Positions 9,801-17,181 are shown, counted from the first letter of the stretch. The stretch is 64,000 bases of DNA from JBEVJK01 sp963791325 (GCA_963791325.1 CAWBRU010000002.1:310001-374000); one strand, 5' to 3'. The notes: generated by a model not told the origin, from the letters alone. Translations and numbers: made by a program.

Positions 9801-10509
9801 CGCCGCCATTGCCGCCATCGCCGCCGTAGCCGCCATAGTCATTGATTTTGCGGTAGCCATCGCCGCCATTGCCGCCTATCCCGCCCGTGCCGCCGGTGAT
9901 GGTCGCGGTGTTGGTGACCGAGGCGGCACCGGTTTCGAGAAATCCGATCCCGCCGGCGCCACCGCCGCCACCGCCGCCACCGCCGCCACCGTCAGACGAG
10001 CCGCCGGCCCCGCCGGCTTCCCCGTTCTCTCCTGCCGTCGGCGCGGAAACGGTGAACGGCCCATCACTGGTGCCGCCGTTGGCGCCGCCATTGCCGCCGC
10101 CGCCGCCGCCGCCGCCACTGCTCTGGTCGTTGCCGGGTGTGCCATCCAGTCCCGGCCCGCCGCCGAAGGGAGGTGCGCCGCCTAGTCCGGGGCCGCCCTC
10201 ACCGCCAGTGCCGCCGACCCCACCGCCGGAACCGCCGCCGCCACCGCCGCCACCGCCACTGTTGTTAAAAAAGTCTTCGCCGTTTCGGCCGGACTGTCCG
10301 TCGCCGCCGCCGTTCCCGCCGAGGCCGCCGCCTTCTATCAAGGTACCACCGGCGCCCATGCCGCCCTTGCCGCCATCAGCGAAGGCGGGAGCCGCCGACA
10401 ACGTCAGGGCAGCCGCGATGGCAATGAGGGAGACATGGCCGAAATGGATCGCGCCCCGGGCCGCGCGAGGTCGCATGCGTGTCGGTAGGGACCAAGACGG
10501 CGCCGACAT
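6895..10509 (-). CDS. Autotransporter with glycine-rich passenger
   Basis: About 1204 residues from the chosen ATG at 10509. A basic N-region and hydrophobic signal end at PAFA|DGGKGG. An extreme Gly-rich low-complexity tract (roughly residues 45-310, runs of GGG, GGDGGNGG) follows, then passenger-associated repeats (AGGTTIDAGTLQIGDGGTNGS and relatives). A C-terminal autotransporter barrel ends in VGF. The barrel shares long stretches with the first autotransporter (for example GWRHAYGD, PTAALAFQGG, IDRRIAFPGF), so the two arose by duplication and passenger exchange. An in-frame start at 10662 is rejected because candidate operator site C covers it. No strong ribosome-binding site decides among ATG codons at 10509 and slightly downstream. 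Predicted outer-membrane surface protein. Confidence 0.82.
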   Translation of the reverse strand: MSAPSWSLPTRMRPRAARGAIHFGHVSLIAIAAALTLSAAPAFADGGKGGMGAGGTLIEGGGLGGNGGGDGQSGRNGEDFFNNSGGGGGGGGGSGGGVGGTGGEGGPGLGGAPPFGGGPGLDGTPGNDQSSGGGGGGGGNGGANGGTSDGPFTVSAPTAGENGEAGGAGGSSDGGGGGGGGGGGAGGIGFLETGAASVTNTATITGGTGGIGGNGGDGYRKINDYGGYGGDGGNGGDGGTGFSASAAGAKLTNTGTIQGGAGGEAGSGGTTATGAGSDNGHDGAGGSGGAGVVGAGLRVIDSGTIAGGLSSGGTQANAITFTGGANTLTLQQGWSLTGDIGVTGSLTFDQAIAVTLSNAITGTGSVIQAGPGTLALTGVNTYAGGTTIDAGTLQIGDGGTNGSITGAVVDNAALTFNRSDAMTYGGVITGSGSVTQAGPGTLTLTGTNTYTGGTTLDAGTLAVSADANLGRSTGGLSFAGGTLQLLTGFSTGRAITLATGGGTIDTGTNTATLSSAIAGAGGLTKEGTGVLIVSGIDNYRGATQVNAGTLRAGAADAFSAASAYTLAAGATLDLANRNQTIGSLTGAGAVMLGAATLTAGGDNSSRIFSGVIAGAGGLTKQGTGTLTLSGDNSSFSGGTTVAAGALVVDGSLSGSAVSLMPGAVLGGRGQVGAISAGAGATVAPGLATRFTTLGVAGDARFAAGSTFAVAIAPDGRSDRLAVAGTATLAGGTVVVAPAPGAYTPASRYTFLTAAGGLSGSFASLSTPADFSQAFAFLTPTLSYDAGGVVLGFAQTTDFAAAAATANQAATASALQALGLGNPLYDAVVGQSFGGARQAFDALSGEVHAGVLTAAFEDSRLVREAVLDRLSRASAPLTGPGSEFTTAGIAGGGTDGLALTAGHDADLPGRQKFGPPSGAAAGLWARVLGDAGTSRGDGNAATLSRDSGGLILGGDLGGIAFAGGSLRLGAAAGALHDSLAVDARGASGHLDQLFGALYGGASFGAVELSAGAAYGSMSTGIDRRIAFPGFDEAASSDRHGWTAQAFGEAGYRFDLSGRDLGPAALEAAFWQPILGAALIRLHQDDFGAAGGPAALTGLAGSQDLATTTLGVRAAATLAGPLPLEIRGLVGWRHAYGDIVPTAALAFQGGQPFSVAGVPVDRDALVAEAGLALPLGRQSSLGLSYSGQFGKTAADHAISATVTVGF

Positions 10510-10661
10510 GGCCGCGCCCCCATCACCGGGCGGGGCAGGTCGAAGAGCGGTGATGCAAGTCCCCCAATCCCTCGGCTTCAAGGGCGTCCCCCACCTGACC
10601 GCCAATTTCCCTCGTCCGTGCGGCAATCTCCTGCCGATCAGTCGCTGAAGGCCAAACGGCA

Positions 10662-10696
10662 AATTTGATCATCGGACCTAATCACGCGATCGTGTT
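10662..10696 (-). promoter_or_regulatory. Candidate operator site C upstream of the second autotransporter
   Basis: On the minus strand, half-sites AACACGATC, GATTAGGTC (10675..10683) and GATCAAATT (10662..10670) in 13-bp phase with 4-base spacers. The central half-site equals the best half-site of site E read in the same sense. A TTGACA hexamer lies just upstream (about 10698..10703, minus). Function is inferred. Confidence 0.45.
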
Positions 10697-10885
10697 GATT
10701 GTCAATCGCCCAGGCGCCGATGAGGTTCGGCCAACGGCAAAGCCGCAGCCAAGGACGGGGCTCATGGCGCGCCCACTGGATTGCGGAACGCCGGGTTGTT
10801 GCCAGTCATGCGCGATGGTTCAAACGCATATTGCAACTACAAATGAACACATGGCGAGATCTGCATCTTCTGATCGGTTGATTTT

Positions 10886-10920
10886 GCATTGGTCATCCGA
10901 TTTAGTCATACGTATGAACT
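10886..10920 (+). promoter_or_regulatory. Candidate operator site D with a TCATACGTATGA palindrome
   Basis: Half-sites GCATTGGTC (10886..10894) and GATTTAGTC (10899..10907) are followed by ATAC. The 12-base perfect palindrome TCATACGTATGA (10906..10917) overlaps the junction. Read toward the right, 13 to 14 of 15 bases around GATTTAG-CATACGT match site A read toward the left. It points toward 10950 and the UDP-sugar genes. Function is inferred. Confidence 0.5.
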
Positions 10921-10949
10921 GGTAACATTCACCCTTAGGAACATCAGGT

Positions 10950-11180
10950 ATGGCCGGTATGCGTAGCTCTTCACTTCTCACTCGATGCGTGGCTCTCGCA
11001 GCGGGCGCCGAGCGTGGGTCTCAGGCCGAACGAGCCGATCAAGCGGGCCCGGTGCTCGCCGCCGGTCACGGCCTCTTGGCGCCGCAGATCGCGCAGGGGC
11101 GATCCTGGCCCGAGGTGCAGCCCATCGGCACGATGCCCGCAGCTGAGATCCCGCCCCGGCTGTGGCTTGCGGTCGACTAA
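10950..11180 (+). CDS. Doubtful 76-residue ORF
   Basis: ATG at 10950 lies 30 bases after candidate operator site D, with AGG-type purines upstream, and the later codons have the G/C third positions typical of this genome. The product (MAGMRSSSLLTRCVALAAGA...) has a short hydrophobic N-terminus but no recognisable domain. It could be a small secreted protein, a gene remnant or chance. Listed because its position makes it the first candidate target of site D. Confidence 0.25.
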   Translation: MAGMRSSSLLTRCVALAAGAERGSQAERADQAGPVLAAGHGLLAPQIAQGRSWPEVQPIGTMPAAEIPPRLWLAVD

Positions 11181-11439
11181 GAGCCGAGGGGACAGGGCGC
11201 TTCATCCGGCCCGGCCGGCCGACTGAAGATTGCATTGCCGCCTACCGTCGCATGGTTGAACGCAGCCATTGCGGGCGTCCGCCCCAGTTCCCGCTGCAGC
11301 TGCCGACGGTCCCCTCGCCATTTGCCAGGGCCGCGGAGCAGCCGACGATTTGAGGTACGCGTCGCGATCGGTCGGTGCGACGGACGGTCGAGAATGAAAG
11401 CCGGCTCGTCAGGTCGAGCCATCAACGAAAGAGGCTCGC

Positions 11440-12465
11440 ATGAAAACTCTGCAAACCGTGGTAGCGACGCATAACGATGCTGAAGGACCGGAACCGGTCA
11501 ATACGGTTCTTGTCGCCGGCGGTGCCGGCTTTCTCGGGTCACATCTGTGCGAACGGCTGCTTGTGGAAGGCCGTCGGGTCATCTGCGTCGACAATCTGCT
11601 GACCGGCAGCATCGCCAATATCGCGGCACTCCTGTCGAACCGGAATTTCAGCTTTCTTCGCCACGACATCGTGTTGCCGTTCGAGCCGGGGGAGCCGCTC
11701 GGTCAAGTCTACAATCTGGCTTGCGCAGCGTCGCCGAAGCGCTACCAAGCGAACCCCATCCACACGATGCAGACGAACGTCAACGGAGCGATAAACCTGC
11801 TCGACCTTGCGACGCGCGATCAAGCGAAGTTCTTCCAGGCTTCGACAGCGGAAGTCTATGGCGACCCGATGATCCACCCGCAACCGGAATGGTACCGCGG
11901 CAGCGTCAATCTCTCAGGCCCGCGTGCCTGCCACGATGAAGGCAAGCGGGCGGCGGAGGCCCTGTGCTGCGACTATCGGCGTTGCAGCGGCACCGATGTG
12001 CGGATAGCCCGCATCTTCAACACCTATGGTCCCCGGATGCCGTGCGACGATGGTGGGGTCATCTCGAATTTCATCGTCCAAGCCCTGCGCAGCCAGGACC
12101 TGACGGTTTACGGCGATGGCAGCCAGACCCGTTCGTTCTGCTTCGTCGACGACTTGCTCGACGGCATCGCCTGCCTGATGGCAGCCGAACCTCGTTCAAG
12201 CGGACCGATCAACCTCGGCAATCCCGAGGAGATCCAGATCGACGACCTCGCCAACCTGATCATCGAGATCGTCGGGTCGAGCTCTCGAGTGGTCTACAAG
12301 TCGTTGCCGGTCGATGATCCGAGACAGCGGCGCCCCGACATTGCGCGGGCACGGCGCGAGCTGGCCTGGGCGCCGCGCGTGGAGCTCAGCGCCGGATTGT
12401 GGGCGACCATCCGGCACTTCGAGGATCTTCTGACGGCTGCCGACCAAGGCCGGCGCGTGCCATGA
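11440..12465 (+). CDS. UDP-glucuronate decarboxylase / UDP-xylose synthase homologue, catalytic Tyr replaced
   Basis: A 341-residue extended short-chain dehydrogenase. GGAGFLGSH (residues 27-35) binds NAD, and AEVYGDPMIHPQPEWYRGSVN with GPR are hallmarks of UDP-xylose synthases, which convert UDP-glucuronate to UDP-xylose in the cytoplasm. The family active site is CYDEGKR; here it reads CHDEGKR, so the catalytic Tyr is His165 (codon CAC at 11932..11934, one base from TAC) while Lys169 is kept. GAGG precedes the ATG. The stop overlaps the next start by 4 bases (ATGA), so the pair is translationally coupled. Activity is therefore uncertain although the fold looks intact. Confidence 0.8.
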   Translation: MKTLQTVVATHNDAEGPEPVNTVLVAGGAGFLGSHLCERLLVEGRRVICVDNLLTGSIANIAALLSNRNFSFLRHDIVLPFEPGEPLGQVYNLACAASPKRYQANPIHTMQTNVNGAINLLDLATRDQAKFFQASTAEVYGDPMIHPQPEWYRGSVNLSGPRACHDEGKRAAEALCCDYRRCSGTDVRIARIFNTYGPRMPCDDGGVISNFIVQALRSQDLTVYGDGSQTRSFCFVDDLLDGIACLMAAEPRSSGPINLGNPEEIQIDDLANLIIEIVGSSSRVVYKSLPVDDPRQRRPDIARARRELAWAPRVELSAGLWATIRHFEDLLTAADQGRRVP

Positions 12466-13451
12466 CAACGCGTGCCGTGCTGGTCACCGGCGGCGGCGGC
12501 TTCGTCGGCAGCCACACGTGCAAGGCGCTGCACCGCGCCGGCTATTTGCCGGTCACCTTCGACAGCCTGGTGCGCGGCAACGAAGAGGCCGTCCTCTGGG
12601 GGCCGCTGGTGTGCGCGGATGTGCGCGACCGCATGGCGCTTCGTGCAGCCATCGAATTCTATGCCCCCGTGGCGGTCATCCATCTTGCCGGGCTTGCTTG
12701 TGTCGGCGAGTCGATGACCCGCCCCGCAAGTTACTATGACAACAACGTAACAGGCACCCTGGCGCTTCTCGATTCGTGTCTGGCGGCCGGGCTGAAGACG
12801 GTCATCTTCTCAAGCAGCTGCGCCACCTATGGCCTACCGGAGACGCTGCCGATCGCCGAAACCGCAGCGCAGCGCCCGATCAATCCTTACGGCCGGAGCA
12901 AATTGGCGTGCGAACAGGTCATTCGGGACTACGCGGCCGCCTATGGGTTTCGGTTCGCGATCCTGCGCTATTTCAATGCCTGTGGTGCCGACCCGGACCG
13001 CGAGCTCGGCGAATGGCATCGGCCGGAGACGCATCTCATTCCCCGCGCGCTGATGGCAAGCACGGGCCGGCTGCCGTATCTGAAGGTGTTTGGCCGCGAC
13101 CACGACACCCCGGACGGCACTTGCGTGCGCGATTACATTCATGTTGTCGACCTGGCGGCAGCCCACTGCGCAGCCCTGGCCAAACTGGAGGAGAGTGCAG
13201 AGTGCCTGACACTCAATCTGGGCACCGGTCATGGCTCCTCGGTGAAGGACGTCCTCAGTGCCGTCGAACACCATGTCGGAAGGTCTGTGGCGGTCAGGTA
13301 TCGCGCCCGCCGGGCCGGGGACCCGCCGGCCCTGGTGGCCGACGGGTCGTTGGCCAAACGGCTGTTGGCATTCGCGCCGGCATACTCGCACCTCGACTAT
13401 ATCATCGCGACCGCCGCGCCGTTCTTTTGTCGTGCAGGCGAAGCGGTATGA
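12462..13451 (+). CDS. UDP-sugar 4-epimerase (GalE family)
   Basis: A 329-residue NAD-dependent epimerase of the GalE type. It has GGGGFVGSH (residues 10-18), the catalytic SSSCATYG and YGRSK (Tyr143, Lys147), and the C-terminal substrate region with RDYIHVVDLA and GTGHG. It would interconvert UDP-glucose and UDP-galactose or, given its partner gene, UDP-xylose and UDP-arabinose for cell-surface polysaccharide. The start is set by the ATGA overlap with the preceding gene rather than the longer frame from 12399. The pair looks like a two-gene nucleotide-sugar operon with no glycosyltransferase beside it. Confidence 0.88.
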   Translation: MTTRAVLVTGGGGFVGSHTCKALHRAGYLPVTFDSLVRGNEEAVLWGPLVCADVRDRMALRAAIEFYAPVAVIHLAGLACVGESMTRPASYYDNNVTGTLALLDSCLAAGLKTVIFSSSCATYGLPETLPIAETAAQRPINPYGRSKLACEQVIRDYAAAYGFRFAILRYFNACGADPDRELGEWHRPETHLIPRALMASTGRLPYLKVFGRDHDTPDGTCVRDYIHVVDLAAAHCAALAKLEESAECLTLNLGTGHGSSVKDVLSAVEHHVGRSVAVRYRARRAGDPPALVADGSLAKRLLAFAPAYSHLDYIIATAAPFFCRAGEAV

Positions 13452-13801
13452 GTGCAATTTGCGGGCCTATCGTCTCTGTCAACGGCCCGGTTTATGCCCG
13501 ACCGGTGCTCAATCGACCTCAACAGGCGCTTTTCGCTTGGGGCTTTTATTCTGCAGGCAGCCGGTGCCCCCGTCAGTCTCTAAGCAGGGACACATTCGCC
13601 GCCGAGACGAGGCATTAGGATAACGGCGATCCGAACCTGGCTCTCTGCGCACAAGGGGGTACGGGCGAGCATTCGCACCGCAATCCCTCGCCCTTCTGCG
13701 TGGCTTCGCGGCATCACCATGCGCAGTTGAAAGCACGGATTGCGATGTTTTCGAACCGCACGTTCGTTCCAGAACGACAGGATCTGCATACCCCGAGCCT
13801 C
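13452..13801. other. Intergenic region between two convergent genes
   Basis: About 350 bp downstream of both the epimerase gene and the minus-strand propeller gene. No convincing coding frame, operator match or T-tailed hairpin was found. A short palindrome TCGTTCCAGAACGA near 13764 is too tight to form a normal stem-loop. Confidence 0.5.
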
Positions 13802-14926
13802 CTAGAAGCTTCGCTGCGGTATTTTGACGGGGGTGGCGAAAAAAGCGCTCGACGCCTCAGCGGGGGCGAAGCCGAGCGCTCTGCGTGTCGCTTGCCAGAT
13901 GACGGCCAACGCCTTCAGGCCAGCGCCGTAGAGCGTATGCGCGTCGTCATGCGGCGGTCCGCCGTTTTCGCTGCAGGGGCGGTCGAGAATGTCCCGGGCG
14001 ATCAGGACATTGCCGAGGCCAAGCAATGCTGAGCTGTTCGGACAAAGACCAAGGCGGAAGGGAGATTGGCCGATCGGTAAGGGATCGCCCGGCTCCTGGG
14101 TGACAAGGTCGATCGGAGTGGTCACCGGAGCGAAGCGATCGGCGACGTAGAGCGTCTTGCCTTCGGGGGACAACGCCATGTCGAAAGGTGCTCCCGCGGC
14201 GCTGATCTCGGAACCGAAGCCGGAGGTGCGCGTGTTGAGCGGCAGGACGGTGTCGTTGGAGGTCAGCGCCACGAACACGGTCCCGCCGTCGGCAGAGACG
14301 GTGATGCCGCGAGGCGCCGTTCCGGCCTTGAGATCGAACACCGCATCGACGGTGTCGGCGATGCAATCGATTCGATAGATGAAGCTTGCCGAACTCAGGT
14401 CTTGTACGACCGCCGCATAGACGGACCTGCTGTCCGGTGTGACGGCAAGGCCGAATATCGAAAAGCCCGGCCCGCCGACCGCAACGGGCTTTCGCGCCCG
14501 GCCGCTGCGCAGGTCGAACGGCGTGACCTCACCCGCGATCGATCCAGCGACGTAGGCGGTCGCGCCGTCCGGCGCGATGGCAATGCTGCCGGAGCCGTCG
14601 AGCGCGACGATCGGCTTGGCCCTCAACGACTGGGTATCGATGGCCACGACGCCCGGGTCATAGGAGACCAAAAGCTGGCCGCCGTCCGGCGTCATCGCCA
14701 GCCCTCTTGGGGTGCCCGAAACGGCGGTCGGCACCAACTGCAATCCGGGCTGTCGAGTATCGCGGACGAAGACGCCGTCCGTTCCGGCGAGAAAAGCGCG
14801 CACGCTGCCGTTGCCGGCCTGCGCGGCCACGCACAGCAAAGCCGCCAGCATGACCCCGCTCAACCGGCCAAGCCGGCAAAGCCGAGCCGAAGCACCAAGA
14901 CGGACCTGCATAGTTGTCGAAGACAT
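13802..14926 (-). CDS. Secreted YncE-like beta-propeller, paralogue of the autotransporter passenger
   Basis: A 374-residue protein with signal peptide (VMLAALLCVAAQA|GNG) and about six YVTN-type blades (SIAIAPDGATAYVAGS, LAVTPDSRSVYAAV, ALSPEGKTLYVAD). Blade by blade it parallels the N-terminal propeller of 119..5938 (SGRIVIAPDGETAYVAS with TPVDL; here SGSIAIAPDGATAYVAGS with TPFDL). It even keeps the LGLCPNSSALLGLGNVLIA segment that follows the propeller there (LGACSNGNAMLASGLVFVA). It then ends without passenger repeats or barrel, so it should be periplasmic or released. GGAAAGAG precedes the ATG. It is preceded by candidate operator site E, like the other group members. Ligand unknown. 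Confidence 0.8.
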   Translation of the reverse strand: MSSTTMQVRLGASARLCRLGRLSGVMLAALLCVAAQAGNGSVRAFLAGTDGVFVRDTRQPGLQLVPTAVSGTPRGLAMTPDGGQLLVSYDPGVVAIDTQSLRAKPIVALDGSGSIAIAPDGATAYVAGSIAGEVTPFDLRSGRARKPVAVGGPGFSIFGLAVTPDSRSVYAAVVQDLSSASFIYRIDCIADTVDAVFDLKAGTAPRGITVSADGGTVFVALTSNDTVLPLNTRTSGFGSEISAAGAPFDMALSPEGKTLYVADRFAPVTTPIDLVTQEPGDPLPIGQSPFRLGLCPNSSALLGLGNVLIARDILDRPCSENGGPPHDDAHTLYGAGLKALAVIWQATRRALGFAPAEASSAFFATPVKIPQRSF

Positions 14927-14989
14927 CTCTTTCCATCAGACGCTATGTGGAAGCTGAACCGACACGTGACCAACGCATCACGCCGCCAC

Positions 14990-15024
14990 TGATCGGGCCT
15001 ATGATTAGGTCAATTGACTAATGT
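14990..15024 (-). promoter_or_regulatory. Candidate operator site E upstream of the propeller gene
   Basis: Contains the dyad GTCAATTGAC inside ATTAG/TAAT flanks. On the minus strand, half-sites ATTAGTC and GACCTAATC are separated by AATT and followed by ATAG. Eighteen of 19 bases around this core match site F at 17.6 kb. It is about 75 bases upstream of the propeller start codon. Seen directly; function inferred. Confidence 0.6.
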
Positions 15025-15149
15025 TAGCAACAAATCTGAACTTGTATTCCGGCGAGCTGAAACGTGGGGTTGCAGAAGCTTGAACGAGGCTGTTTTTCAG
15101 CTCGAGAGCGTCGGGCTGCGTCGATGTGATGGCGGAGGCCCCCCATCTG

Positions 15150-15176
15150 CATCCGGCTGAGAGCTCAGGCCGGATG
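15150..15176. other. Stable hairpin downstream of the IalB-family gene
   Basis: CATCCGGCTGAG (15150..15161) pairs with 15164..15176 apart from one bulged base. It lies 36 bp past the stop of the minus-strand IalB-family gene. There is no T-run after it, so it may be an intrinsic terminator of weak type or an mRNA 3' stabiliser. Confidence 0.35.
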
Positions 15177-15211
15177 AACTGCCGGGCGGCCGCGGGCGGA
15201 CCGAAGCGCGT

Positions 15212-15775
15212 TCAGAGCTTGGCTATGGCGGCGCTGAAACCGGACAAGGAGATCGGCAGGTCGATCTCGCCGCCTGTGGCGGCGGTGACGCGCACGTCGA
15301 AGGTCGAACCGCGCTTCATTGTGGCGAGCATCGCCGCGTCGAGCTTCACTGTTGCATAGCTGCCGTTCTGATCGGCGGTGGTGATCGGGAATGTCGTGCG
15401 CTGGCCCTGGTCGACAGCGATCTTGACACCGTCTGTGAGCAGAATGCCATGCGGCAAAGCCAGCGTAGCAGCCAGCGCTCCGCCATCGGCCTTGGCGACG
15501 CTGACCGTGAGCACCCGCTGCCCGGTGCCTTTGGCAACCAGGGTCTGCGAGGCCGCGCAAGTCAGGTCCCCCTCGGCGCCTTCGCCGGCACAGGTGACCG
15601 TCCATGGCTGCTTCTTGGCCGGCGGGGCCGGCGTCGCGGCCTGCGCTGCGGTGGCGCTGTTGTCCTCGGCCGCAGCCGCGGCCGGGATAGCAAGCGCCAG
15701 CGTGACCGCAGTGGCTACCCCTGTCAGCGCCCGACAGACGCGCTTGTCCGATGCCGCTGCGAAGAGCCCTGTCAT
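15212..15775 (-). CDS. Invasion-associated locus B (IalB) family protein
   Basis: About 187 residues: signal peptide (VTLALAIPAAAAA), a Pro/Ala linker, then the IalB-type domain. The domain shows WTVTCAGEG..GDLTCAASQ (two cysteines), LPHGILLTDGVKIAVDQG and a C-terminal stretch ending FSAAIAKL. IalB proteins are alphaproteobacterial envelope proteins first linked to erythrocyte invasion in Bartonella, but in free-living relatives their role is unclear. The second ATG (15775) is preferred because GGGGG lies 7 bases upstream; an alternative ATG is at 15781. It is divergent from the TetR gene, with candidate site G in between. Confidence 0.8.
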   Translation of the reverse strand: MTGLFAAASDKRVCRALTGVATAVTLALAIPAAAAAEDNSATAAQAATPAPPAKKQPWTVTCAGEGAEGDLTCAASQTLVAKGTGQRVLTVSVAKADGGALAATLALPHGILLTDGVKIAVDQGQRTTFPITTADQNGSYATVKLDAAMLATMKRGSTFDVRVTAATGGEIDLPISLSGFSAAIAKL

Positions 15776-16033
15776 TGGCATCCCCCACGCGATGCGAGTC
15801 GACCAGACATTTCCCTCGTCGCCGCCCAGTTACTGTAATCTCAGCCCAGAGTTTTGGCCACTGCCAATCCGAGGAAACGATGCGGACCAGCAAGGAAAGC
15901 ACGACAAGATTGCTTTGCCTGTGCTTTGCCGCAGGCCCATTGAGTTGTTGCGAATCGCTAAGACATGGCCTCCAGGCCAGTCGAAGCCGGGTTCAACGGA
16001 CGTTGCATCGACTTTAGGGCAAAGGCCACGCTG

Positions 16034-16055
16034 TTGAAATCATATGACCGATTGA
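16034..16055. promoter_or_regulatory. Candidate operator site G between ialB and tetR
   Basis: Half-sites GTTGAAATC and GACCGATTG around spacer ATAT, giving the core AATCATATGACC that is shared with sites B and F (TCATATGA in all three). It is the weakest half-site match of the set, but its position between the regulator and the IalB-family gene fits autoregulation. Confidence 0.4.
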
Positions 16056-16312
16056 CAGCGGGCTCACACGGTCTATCCTGAACCGGACGCAGTGGTCCGA
16101 TGGCAGCAATCCGATGGATATGGCTGCCGCAGCAAGTGACGCTGAATCTGAGTGAATCGCGCATCGTTGTGTGCTTTTCTACCTGTCACAGCCGGTTTTC
16201 GGGTATCGGCGGCAATTATTTTTGCGGATTAACTTGACAGTGTGGCGCTACTATTTATGTGATTGTAGATCTCTCTGGATTGGCCTGTGTGCGGCACCGG
16301 CATGGTAGGACT

Positions 16313-16328
16313 GTATAAAGCCTTATAC
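16313..16328 (+). promoter_or_regulatory. Inverted repeat upstream of tetR
   Basis: GTATAA and TTATAC form a perfect 6-bp inverted repeat with a 4-base spacer, 79 bases before the tetR start, flanked by direct TGGTAGG copies. TetR regulators often bind such dyads near their own promoter. It is unlike the 9-base half-sites of sites A-G. Confidence 0.35.
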
Positions 16329-16406
16329 TGGTAGGGTGGCATAGTACCGAACGAAGAAGGTTTCATGTCCTGCTCGCATTGGCGGCGTTGCTAGAAGGAT
16401 AGTCGA

Positions 16407-17150
16407 GTGTACGGGGCACGCATGGTAGATCGAGAGGCGGAGCAGAGCCGAGACGTCAAGACGGCGATCCTGGAGGCGGCGGAAACGGTGTTCGCGGTCT
16501 ACGGGTTTCATGGCGCGACCACCCGGGCCATCGCCGAGGAAGCCGACGTCAACCTGGCGATGATCCACTACCATTTCGGCAGCAAGGAACAGCTGCACGA
16601 GAAGATCTTGACGACGCGCGCGGGACAGTTGGTCGCCAGGCGCCTCGAACTGCTTGACGCTGCACTCGCCAATCCCAAGACATTGACGCCCGACGGCGTG
16701 CTGGATGCGCTGATGCGTCCGCTCTATGAATTCGCCCAGGCCGACCCGGTCGGTGCCCGCCACTACGCCTTGCTCGCCAACCAGTTGGTCTCCGGCGCCG
16801 ACGAGCGCTCGCGCCGCATGGCTGCCGACCTGTTCGATGAACTCGGCCGCCGGTTCAGCCTCGCCTTCGAGAAGAGCCTGCCGGCGCTCGGCCGCATCAA
16901 CGCGGTCTGGGCCTACCAGTATGCGATCGCACTGGGCACCCAGATGCTGGTGCGCACCGAGCGTGCCAACCGCCTCGCCGGCAACAGCCATGCCGCCGGC
17001 CTGGACCAAAGCTATCGGATCACCTTCCAGCTGTTGTCCTCCGGCATCCGCGCATTGACGGAACTGCCGCGCAAGACCCGCAGGAAGACGCCGGCGCGTC
17101 CCGCGGCAGGCGCCAAGAAGGCGAAGACCAAGGCTACCGCCAACCGCTAG
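16407..17150 (+). CDS. TetR-family transcriptional regulator
   Basis: 247 residues. The N-terminal helix-turn-helix (ILEAAETVFAVYGFHGATTRAIAEEADVNLAMIHYHFGSKEQL, about residues 20-62) is typical TetR, and the C-terminal helical domain would bind an unknown ligand. The last ~20 residues are a Lys/Ala/Pro tail (KKAKTKATANR) unusual for the family. The start is GTG at 16407 with AAGGA 7 bases upstream; an ATG at 16422 is possible. It lies centrally among genes preceded by candidate sites A-G, so it is one plausible regulator of that set (inference). Confidence 0.88.
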   Translation: MYGARMVDREAEQSRDVKTAILEAAETVFAVYGFHGATTRAIAEEADVNLAMIHYHFGSKEQLHEKILTTRAGQLVARRLELLDAALANPKTLTPDGVLDALMRPLYEFAQADPVGARHYALLANQLVSGADERSRRMAADLFDELGRRFSLAFEKSLPALGRINAVWAYQYAIALGTQMLVRTERANRLAGNSHAAGLDQSYRITFQLLSSGIRALTELPRKTRRKTPARPAAGAKKAKTKATANR

Positions 17151-17181
17151 ACGCCGCGCGACAGGCAGGTCCCGTCCGGCA

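Larger units (their letters stand above)
10510..11439. other. 930-bp intergenic region between the autotransporter and the UDP-sugar genes
   Basis: Contains candidate operator sites C (10662..10696) and D (10886..10920) and one weak small ORF (10950..11180). The rest, roughly 11181..11439, shows nothing recognisable except the ribosome-binding site of the next gene (GAGG, 5 bases before 11440). Sequence here is less GC-biased near 10.65-10.93 kb than the flanking genes, consistent with a regulatory stretch. Confidence 0.55.
15776..16406. other. 630-bp divergent intergenic region (ialB / tetR)
   Basis: Holds candidate operator site G (16034..16055), a TTGACA hexamer at 16234..16239 with TATGTG 16 bases later (possible tetR promoter), and a GTATAA/TTATAC dyad (16313..16328). 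A 45-codon frame at 15880..16017 has GAGG upstream but no recognisable content and is not called. Confidence 0.5.

Noticed and set aside
9869..10648. Pro-rich plus-strand frame (PPPPPP runs)
   Set aside because: The complement of the Gly-rich passenger codons; proline runs are what GGC/GCC tracts give on the other strand.
10510..10662. In-frame N-terminal extension MPFGLQRLIG of the second autotransporter
   Set aside because: Begins inside candidate operator C and adds 51 residues unrelated to a signal peptide.
15880..16017. 45-codon ORF MRTSKESTTRLLC with GAGG upstream
   Set aside because: Low-complexity, Cys/Arg/Ser-rich tail with no hydrophobic pattern or homologue in mind; spacing to GAGG is short.
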